From an uncultured Ruminococcus sp. (lineage in GTDB: Bacteria > Bacillota > Clostridia > Oscillospirales > Acutalibacteraceae): a stretch of 20,374 nt of DNA. Below, piece after piece: positions 15,485 to 20,374 of this stretch. The position numbers were made by a program, and so were the translations under genes. The stretch covers positions 1-20,374 of the forward strand of contig CACYDZ010000030.1 in NCBI GenBank assembly GCA_902773265.1, read 5' to 3'. The notes beneath the pieces are model-generated. The model was given only the letters and a program-made list of their open reading frames with translations. It searched no databases and was not told where the DNA came from. The first letter of the stretch is position 1. The number at the start of each line of letters is the position of its first letter.

Positions 15485-15513
15485 TAAATAGAAATTTTTC
15501 TTTTATCTGATTT

Positions 15514-15555
15514 AAGGTGCTGTGAAAAATAAATTGTTTTTCACAGCACCTTTTT
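15514..15555 (+). terminator. Intrinsic terminator of the surface-protein operon
   Basis: A perfect 16-bp stem, AAGGTGCTGTGAAAAA (15514-15529) with its complement (15537-15552) and a 7-nt loop, runs directly into TTTTTATTG. It starts 30 nt after the stop codon and is a strong rho-independent terminator. Confidence 0.93.
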
Positions 15556-15620
15556 ATTGCACTCTTTTATCCGATTACTGGTGCCTCAAATTTTGTATTT
15601 TTCTCTACATTATTTTTTGG

Positions 15621-15668
15621 AAAAATAAAAATATGGGAACAAATCCCATAAAGAGAAATGTTCCCATA
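15621..15668 (-). terminator. Intrinsic terminator of the amt-PII gene
   Basis: Read on the minus strand, TATGGGAACA pairs with TGTTCCCATA (15659-15668 with 15632-15641), followed by TTTTTATTTTT. A shorter alternative stem, TATGGGA/TCCCATA, uses the same 3' arm. The remainder of the convergent gap (15485-15693) is AT-rich and holds nothing else. Confidence 0.88.
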
Positions 15669-15693
15669 AGCGTTAAGAAAAAATAATTATTTA

Positions 15694-17418
15694 CTACTCA
15701 TTGTCCTGTAAAGCATCAAAGCCTGTTTCACCCGTACGGACACGAACGATGTCTTCTATATCACTGATAAATATTTTACCGTCACCGATATGTCCTGTAT
15801 AGATTGCTTTTACTGCCGTATCTACCACTTGCTTGACAGGTATTTTGCATACGACAATATCTATCTGAATTTTAGGTAATAAGTTCATTTCGACTTCTAC
15901 ACCACGATAATATTCCGTTTTACCTCTTTGTACACCACAACCAAGTACCTGTGTTACCGTCATACCCGTTATACCGATTTCCGTCAATGCCGTATTCAAA
16001 TCAGTAAACTTACTTTGTTTGGTAATAATGCTTATTTTGGTGAATTTCACACCATCTGAAGTAGAAACAGTGTGTTCTTTTGCTTTAAGGGTGATTTCAA
16101 CCGCTTTTTCAGGCGGCACATTACCGTCTTCAAATTCTTCTGTTTTGCCTGTCAATATCTGCGGAACAGGCATAAAGTCCGCATAAGAACTGGAAAGTCC
16201 GTGTTCTGTCAAATCAAGTCCTCTGACTTCTTCATTTTTTGACGCACGCAATCCTATCGTCTTTTTGATAACAAAGAATATCAATGTCATCAGTACTGCC
16301 GTATACATTCCTATACAGAAAATGCCCAGAACCTGTTTGCCTAACTGCGTAAATCCTCCTCCGTACAAAAGTCCTAAGGTTGCCTCATCTTTGGAGAAAA
16401 TTCCGACAGCCAGTGTTCCCCATATACCATTGCACATATGCACTGCAACTGCACCGACAGGGTCGTCAACTTTCAGTCTGCTGTCTACAAATTCTACCGC
16501 AACTACAACAAGTATACCTGCTATCATACCGATAACGATTGCTCCCAAAATATCCACCGTGTGACAGCCTGCTGTAATAGCTACAAGTCCGGCAAGCGAA
16601 CCGTTAAGTGACATGGAAACATCAGGTTTCCCATTTTTAATCCATGTATACATCATCGTTGTACAGGTAGCAAAAGCGGGAGCAACTGTTGTTGTGGCAA
16701 AAATCTGTGCCAGTTGTGTAACATCGCTTGCTGCTGCACCGTTGAAACCGTACCATCCAAACCACAGGATAAATACACCCAATGCACCAAGTGTCAGACT
16801 GTGTCCGGGAATAGCACGGGGTTTACCGCTTTTGGTGTACTTACCGATACGAGGTCCTACCATTGCCGCACCGATGAGTGCCGAAATACCGCCCACTGTG
16901 TGAATACACGCAGACCCTGCAAAATCCACAAATCCCAGTTGTGCCAGCCAGCCCTGACTATTCCATACCCAGCCTGCTTCTATGGGATAAACCACAAGAC
17001 TAATCAGTCCGCTGTAAATACAGTAGGAAATAAATTTTGTTCTTTCTGCCATCGCTCCCGAAACAATCGTTGCCGCTGTGGCACAAAAAACTAAGTTGAA
17101 CACAAAACTTGACCACGGAAAATTATTGAAGTCGTTGAATATCTGCAAATTCGGAATACCTATTACCCCAAACACATAATCTTCCGACATCATCAGTCCA
17201 AATCCCAGAAAGATGAACATTACTGTACCGATACAGAAATCCATCAGATTTTTCATAATGATGTTGCCGGCATTTTTCGCACGGGTGAAACCTGTTTCGA
17301 CCATAGCGAAACCGCACTGCATAAAAAATACCAATGCAGCTCCTATCAGATACCATATAGCAATCGTAAAGGCATTAGACTGCTCCACTGCCTTTGAAAC
17401 AACAGTCTGCATATCCAT
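15694..17418 (-). CDS. amt: Ammonium transporter with fused C-terminal PII domain (Amt-GlnK fusion)
   Basis: The 574-residue protein joins an Amt channel (about 1-410) to a complete PII signalling domain (about 458-570). Amt moves ammonium across the membrane; PII senses ATP/ADP and 2-oxoglutarate and normally plugs Amt from the cytoplasm. Amt signatures: FCATAATIVSGAMAER, VDFAGSACIHTVGG with Asp165 and pore His173, second pore His327 in AVHMCNGIWG, and the conserved tail GLDLTEHG (400-407). The PII part has an intact T-loop, QRGKTEYYRG (Tyr504 aligns with the uridylylated Tyr51 of GlnB), the B-loop TGHIGDGKIF and the C-loop VRVRTGE. A standalone Amt has about 400-450 residues. The ATG at 17418 has AAGGA 10 nt upstream (17429-17433). 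It lies downstream of glnN on the same strand; no separate promoter was found, so read-through is possible. Confidence 0.95.
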   Translation of the reverse strand: MDMQTVVSKAVEQSNAFTIAIWYLIGAALVFFMQCGFAMVETGFTRAKNAGNIIMKNLMDFCIGTVMFIFLGFGLMMSEDYVFGVIGIPNLQIFNDFNNFPWSSFVFNLVFCATAATIVSGAMAERTKFISYCIYSGLISLVVYPIEAGWVWNSQGWLAQLGFVDFAGSACIHTVGGISALIGAAMVGPRIGKYTKSGKPRAIPGHSLTLGALGVFILWFGWYGFNGAAASDVTQLAQIFATTTVAPAFATCTTMMYTWIKNGKPDVSMSLNGSLAGLVAITAGCHTVDILGAIVIGMIAGILVVVAVEFVDSRLKVDDPVGAVAVHMCNGIWGTLAVGIFSKDEATLGLLYGGGFTQLGKQVLGIFCIGMYTAVLMTLIFFVIKKTIGLRASKNEEVRGLDLTEHGLSSSYADFMPVPQILTGKTEEFEDGNVPPEKAVEITLKAKEHTVSTSDGVKFTKISIITKQSKFTDLNTALTEIGITGMTVTQVLGCGVQRGKTEYYRGVEVEMNLLPKIQIDIVVCKIPVKQVVDTAVKAIYTGHIGDGKIFISDIEDIVRVRTGETGFDALQDNE

Positions 17419-17450
17419 AAATCTTCATTCCTTACTCAAAAATTCTCAGG

Positions 17451-17731
17451 TTCAAGGGATGTCATCACCCTTGAAAATCCCACCCACTTTTTTGAAAAAA
17501 GTGAAAGGCATAGCTTTTTTCGACAAAGAAAATCGTTCATAGCGATTTTGGACTTTCAAGGTTCACTTCGCTCGGATTGTTTATTAAAGGTTGAGCTGTG
17601 ACAATTAAAAGTTTTTGTCAACTTTTTTCAAAAAGTTGTGGGGTCGAGGGGCAAAGCCCCTCGTGGGATTTTAAAGGGCGAAGCCCTTTAACGGCTAAAA
17701 ACTCAAACAAAATCTGCTGTTGCAAATTTTG
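17451..17731 (-). repeat. Palindrome-rich intergenic repeat, copy B
   Basis: Fills the 344-nt gap between glnN and amt. Hairpins: TTCAAGGG/CCCTTGAA (17451-17475), CACTTTTTT/AAAAAAGTG (17485-17503), AAAATCG/CGATTTT (17528-17548), CAACTTTTT/AAAAAGTTG (17619-17638), CGAGGGGC/GCCCCTCG around AAA (17645-17663), TTAAAGGGC/GCCCTTTAA around GAA (17671-17691), and CAAAATCTGC/GCAAATTTTG (17708-17731). On the minus strand the order from the TTTAA-GGGC hairpin through ATCCCAC, GGGGC, the AAAGTTG palindrome and the core parallels copy A. The last-named hairpin lies nearest glnN and is followed on that strand by TTTGAGTTTTT, so it could end glnN transcripts. Confidence 0.85.
17560..17612 (-). repeat. 53-nt conserved core of repeat copy B
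   Basis: Reverse complement of the core at 1720-1772 with four transitions in 53 positions by my alignment. It reads with the direction of transcription of glnN and amt. Confidence 0.85.
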
Positions 17732-17762
17732 TCATTATTCATCAAAATAAAATTCCTTACTA

Positions 17763-19856
17763 TTATACGCCAAACAGTAATTCACCGTAGGACGGATAAG
17801 GCCAGTATTTAGCATAGGTTTTCTGTTCCATAGCATCGCCTAAAGCACGCAACTCTCCCATAAGTGTAAATACCTTTTCACGGTAATATTTTGCTAAAAT
17901 CAGACTGTCAAAACGATACTGCTTTGCTTCATCAACAGCTTCTTCCAGTTCAGCGGTCTTTTTGACAAAACTTTCCAGTTTCTCTGAAAGATATTCTACA
18001 AGCGAAAGTTCTGTATAAACCGATATGCTTTCTGACAATGCTTTCTTTGACAGTGCTGTATTGGTCAGTTCGTTGACAAAAGCACTTACCGCAGGTGTGA
18101 TATTCTTTTCTGCCATATCAATCATCGTCAGAGCTTCAATACGAATTTGTTTTGCGTAATGTTCCAGTTCAATTTCATATCTTGCACGGAGTTCTGCCTC
18201 TGTGACAATGCCGTTATTGACAAATAAATCAATATTTTTCTTATCTACATAATGTGACATAGCTTCCGGCAATGAACGGTAATTGCAAAGTCCTCTCTTT
18301 TTCGCCTCAACTACCCATTCTTCAGAATAGTTATCACCATTGAAAATGATATTTCTATGTTCTGTCAATGTTTTTCTGATAAGGTCTTTCAAAGCAGTTT
18401 CGAGGTCGGTAGCATTTTTAAGTTCGTCATAAAATTCTGAAAGTTCCTGTGCTACCATCGTATTGAGCATATAGTTCGGGCAGGCAATATTGAGTGATGA
18501 ACCCAACGCACGAAATTCAAATTTATTTCCTGTAAAAGCAAAAGGTGAAGTACGGTTTCTGTCAGAAGTATCTTTTTTGAAATCAGGCAGAACATCTACA
18601 CCTGTCATCATTTCTGATTTGTCTTTGCCCTGATAGTGTGTTCCGTTGACAATGGCATTGACCAATGCTCCTAAATCATCACCAAGATACATCGAAATGA
18701 TTGCGGGAGGTGCTTCATTTGCACCAAGACGGTGGTCATTACCTGCACTGGCAACTGTCAGACGCAACAAGTCCTGATATTCATGCACTGCCTTGACAAC
18801 CGCCGAAAGGAAAAGCTGAAACTGCAAATTGTTTTCGGGTTGTTTTCCCGGGTCAAGCAGATTTTCACCTGTGTTTGTTGAGATTGACCAGTTATTATGT
18901 TTTCCTGAACCGTTTACCCCTGCAAAAGGTTTTTCGTGCAATAAACAGACAAGTCCATGTCGTTCAGCAACCTTTTTCATCACTTCCATTGTCAGTTCGT
19001 TGTGGTCTGTGGCTACATTGGAAGTTTCAAAAATAGGGGCAAGTTCATGCTGAGAAGGAGCAACTTCATTATGCTTTGTTTTGGCGAATACACCAAGTTT
19101 CCATAATTCTTCATCGAGGTCATTCATAAAAGCCGAAACTCTTGTCTTGATAGACCCGAAATAATGGTCTTCCAGTTCCTGACCTTTGGGAGCAGGTGAA
19201 CCGAACAGTGTACGACCTGTATAGATTAAATCAGGTCTTTTGTCGTACATTTTCTTGTCAATCAGAAAATATTCCTGTTCAGGGCCTACCGTAGTCGTTA
19301 CCCTTGTCACATCTGTCTTTCCGAGCAAGTGCAGAAGCTGTACGGCTACCGAACTCAATCTCTCCATAGAACGCAATAACGGTGTTTTCTTATCCAGTAC
19401 TTCACCCGTATACGAACAGAATGCTGTAGGAATATACAGTGTCTTGTCACGGATAAACGCAGGGGAAGTCGGGTCCCATGTAGTATAGCCTCTTGCCTCA
19501 AATGTGGCACGAATACCTCCTGACGGAAAACTTGACGCATCAGGTTCACCTTTAATGAGTTCTTTTCCCGAAAATTCCATGATAATGCGTCCGTCATCAG
19601 TGGGATAAATAAAGCTGTCATGTTTTTCGGCGGTAACACCCGTCATCGGCTGAAACCAATGGGTATAGTGTGTACAACCCATTTCAACCGCCCATTCTTT
19701 CATCGCATTCGCAACGGCATTCGCAACGCTGATATCCAGCGGTTCACCATTTTTTACGGTCTTTTTAAGACTTTCATAGGTGGTTCGTGGCAGACACTCC
19801 TGCATTTTTTTGTCGTCAAACACCATACTACCGAAAATTTCTGTTACATTTGCCAT
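17763..19856 (-). CDS. glnN: Glutamine synthetase type III
   Basis: GSIII makes glutamine from glutamate, ammonium and ATP, the main route of ammonium assimilation. The 697-residue size separates it from GSI/GSII (about 350-470). From the chosen start MANVTEIFGSMVFDD, recognisable blocks are HYTHWFQPMTG (about 63), GPEQEYF (about 191, metal/substrate Glu), KHNEVAPSQHELAP (261-274) and HEKPFAGVNGSGKHNNWS (307-324), all typical of GSIII. The frame stays open upstream to an ATG at 20018, but that ATG overlaps the -10 box of the glnN promoter, so the 54 extra codons are leader RNA; the ATG at 19856 has AGGAGAG close upstream. Its leader carries a terminator/antiterminator switch. amt-PII follows downstream, making a nitrogen cluster. 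Confidence 0.97.
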   Translation of the reverse strand: MANVTEIFGSMVFDDKKMQECLPRTTYESLKKTVKNGEPLDISVANAVANAMKEWAVEMGCTHYTHWFQPMTGVTAEKHDSFIYPTDDGRIIMEFSGKELIKGEPDASSFPSGGIRATFEARGYTTWDPTSPAFIRDKTLYIPTAFCSYTGEVLDKKTPLLRSMERLSSVAVQLLHLLGKTDVTRVTTTVGPEQEYFLIDKKMYDKRPDLIYTGRTLFGSPAPKGQELEDHYFGSIKTRVSAFMNDLDEELWKLGVFAKTKHNEVAPSQHELAPIFETSNVATDHNELTMEVMKKVAERHGLVCLLHEKPFAGVNGSGKHNNWSISTNTGENLLDPGKQPENNLQFQLFLSAVVKAVHEYQDLLRLTVASAGNDHRLGANEAPPAIISMYLGDDLGALVNAIVNGTHYQGKDKSEMMTGVDVLPDFKKDTSDRNRTSPFAFTGNKFEFRALGSSLNIACPNYMLNTMVAQELSEFYDELKNATDLETALKDLIRKTLTEHRNIIFNGDNYSEEWVVEAKKRGLCNYRSLPEAMSHYVDKKNIDLFVNNGIVTEAELRARYEIELEHYAKQIRIEALTMIDMAEKNITPAVSAFVNELTNTALSKKALSESISVYTELSLVEYLSEKLESFVKKTAELEEAVDEAKQYRFDSLILAKYYREKVFTLMGELRALGDAMEQKTYAKYWPYPSYGELLFGV

Positions 19857-20003
19857 AAAACTTCTCTCCTGTCTTTTTTGGATAGACAAAAAGGGACTGT
19901 CGCACCAAGTCCCCTGATAATGCGTAAATTCATCATTTGCCATGCACAATGTTCTGAAATCTACGATTACCGACTTGTCTGCGACAGCCCCATTGCTGTC
20001 AAC
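19857..20003 (-). ncRNA. glnN leader RNA with mutually exclusive hairpins (attenuator)
   Basis: From the predicted start near 20003 to the glnN ATG is about 147 nt. Three structures compete, given as minus-strand sequence. P1: GACAGC-AATGGG-GCTGTC (20000 to 19983) at the RNA 5' end. Antiterminator: GGGGCTGTCGCA (19991-19980) with TGCGACAGTCCC (19904-19893), 12 bp with one G-U. Terminator: GGGACT/AGTCCC followed by five Us. P1 uses the 5' arm of the antiterminator, and the antiterminator uses the 3' arm of the terminator. About 65 nt between P1 and the terminator are unassigned. The P1 loop fits the AnnGnn hexaloop of ANTAR-protein targets, but I found no second such hairpin. The ligand or protein is unknown. 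Confidence 0.75.
19888..19913 (-). terminator. Leader terminator upstream of glnN
   Basis: On the minus strand GGGACT (19913-19908), a 9-nt loop and AGTCCC (19898-19893) precede TTTTT (19892-19888). It lies before the coding start, so it must be prevented for glnN expression. This is the output element of the leader switch. Confidence 0.8.
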
Positions 20004-20009
20004 GCTTGC

Positions 20010-20038
20010 ATAATACACCTTTCAAAAACATTTGTCAA
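20010..20038 (-). promoter_or_regulatory. Sigma-A promoter of glnN
   Basis: Minus strand TTGACA (20038-20033), 17-bp spacer, TATTAT (20015-20010). The start is predicted near 20003, only a few bases before hairpin P1. Poly-A/T tracts upstream (20050-20095) may act as an UP element. Confidence 0.85.
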
Positions 20039-20114
20039 TACCTGATTGCAACTTTTTTTAAAAAAAATTCAAATATTTTAAAAAAAACGCTAAAAATATA
20101 AATCAACACCTCAA

Positions 20115-20145
20115 AAATGAAATATATAAAAAAAATATTTCATTT
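20115..20145. promoter_or_regulatory. AT-rich inverted repeat beside the divergent promoter
   Basis: AAATGAAATAT and ATATTTCATTT form a perfect 11-bp inverted repeat with a 9-nt spacer, 4 nt upstream of a consensus -35. It could be an operator for an unknown regulator; in such AT-rich DNA, chance cannot be excluded. Confidence 0.4.
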
Positions 20146-20149
20146 CCTC

Positions 20150-20178
20150 TTGACAATCCTTTTAAACCGTTTTATAAT
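20150..20178 (+). promoter_or_regulatory. Consensus sigma-A promoter directed out of the window
   Basis: TTGACA (20150-20155), 17 bp, TATAAT (20173-20178): a perfect match to consensus, divergent from glnN. The transcript would start near 20185 and run through repeat copy C to an unseen downstream gene. No convincing gene begins before 20374; an ATG at 20277 stays open to the edge but has no ribosome site and its frame is made of repeat hairpins. Confidence 0.82.
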
Positions 20179-20195
20179 AGCGTTCGTACTCACTG

Positions 20196-20374
20196 TTTAA
20201 GGGCTTTCACCCTTAAAAATCCCGCTAAGGGGCTTTGCCCCACAATCGCTGCAAGCGATTCAATAGAGTATCATCATGACCGCAGTAAGAAATCTTACTT
20301 TGAGGAATTATGTCAAAATTTGCTTACGCAAATTTTGGATTTTCTTGGGGAGTTTAAGGGCGTTGCCCTTAAAA
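20196..20374 (+). repeat. Palindrome-rich intergenic repeat, copy C (runs to window edge)
   Basis: Hairpins: TTTAAGGG/CCCTTAAA (20196-20217), GGGGC/GCCCC around TTT (20229-20241), AATCGCT/AGCGATT (20244-20260), AGTAAGA/TCTTACT (20284-20299), CAAAATTTGC/GCAAATTTTG (20314-20337) and TTTAAGGGC/GCCCTTAAA (20353-20373). The order start-AAGGG hairpin, AATCCC, GGGGC hairpin and the AAAATTTGC module match copies A and B, but the 53-nt core is absent. Confidence 0.8.

Noticed and set aside
15485..15513. Small immunity gene after the transglutaminase-like protein
   Set aside because: Only 29 nt separate the stop codon from a strong terminator, leaving no room for a gene.
16265..17094. Several plus-strand open frames opposite the amt-PII gene
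   Set aside because: They are shadows of a conserved minus-strand gene and show no family motifs or ribosome sites.
20277..20374. Possible gene start (ATG at 20277) open to the window edge
   Set aside because: No ribosome binding site, and the frame consists of palindromic repeat modules.

Overview
The window reads as chromosomal DNA of an anaerobic, low-to-moderate GC Gram-positive from the Clostridia, most likely a Ruminococcus-like member of the Oscillospiraceae. Supporting signs are the large single-chain PurL, a serC-serA pair, a type III glutamine synthetase, an Amt transporter fused to a PII domain, a giant secreted wall protein with an InlB-type repeat, AGGAGG-type ribosome binding sites and consensus sigma-A promoters. 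The species assignment is inference.

Layout. 1-1620 is the 3' part of purL (purine synthesis). A palindrome-rich intergenic repeat follows, then an SGNH/GDSL hydrolase (1937-2605) and a small YdjM-like membrane protein (2686-3204, TTG start). serC and serA (3408-5694) form an operon for the first two steps of serine synthesis behind a near-consensus promoter. From 6132 to 15484 two very large secreted proteins form a translationally coupled pair (ATGA overlap). The first has 2110 residues: signal peptide, alpha/alpha-toroid, many beta-sandwich domains, a duplicated module that carries two different Rossmann-like inserts (one a VWA domain with intact MIDAS), InlB-type repeat, Thr/Pro/Gln stalk and C-terminal anchor. 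The second has 1007 residues: N-terminal membrane/signal segment, helical region and a transglutaminase-like fold without catalytic Cys and His. A strong terminator closes this operon, facing the terminator of the convergent nitrogen genes.

On the minus strand, glnN (type III glutamine synthetase, 17763-19856) is followed by the Amt-PII fusion gene (15694-17418): ammonium assimilation, uptake and nitrogen sensing side by side. The glnN transcript starts with a leader of about 147 nt. In it a 5' hairpin, a 12-bp antiterminator helix and an intrinsic terminator are mutually exclusive, so glnN is probably controlled by transcription attenuation. A divergent perfect-consensus promoter at 20150-20178 fires out of the window through another copy of the palindromic repeat.

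The most interesting items are the glnN leader RNA, the paired giant surface proteins (duplicated scaffold with swapped inserts, pseudo-transglutaminase partner), the Amt-PII fusion and the palindromic intergenic repeat family, whose 53-nt core is oriented with transcription at both sites.
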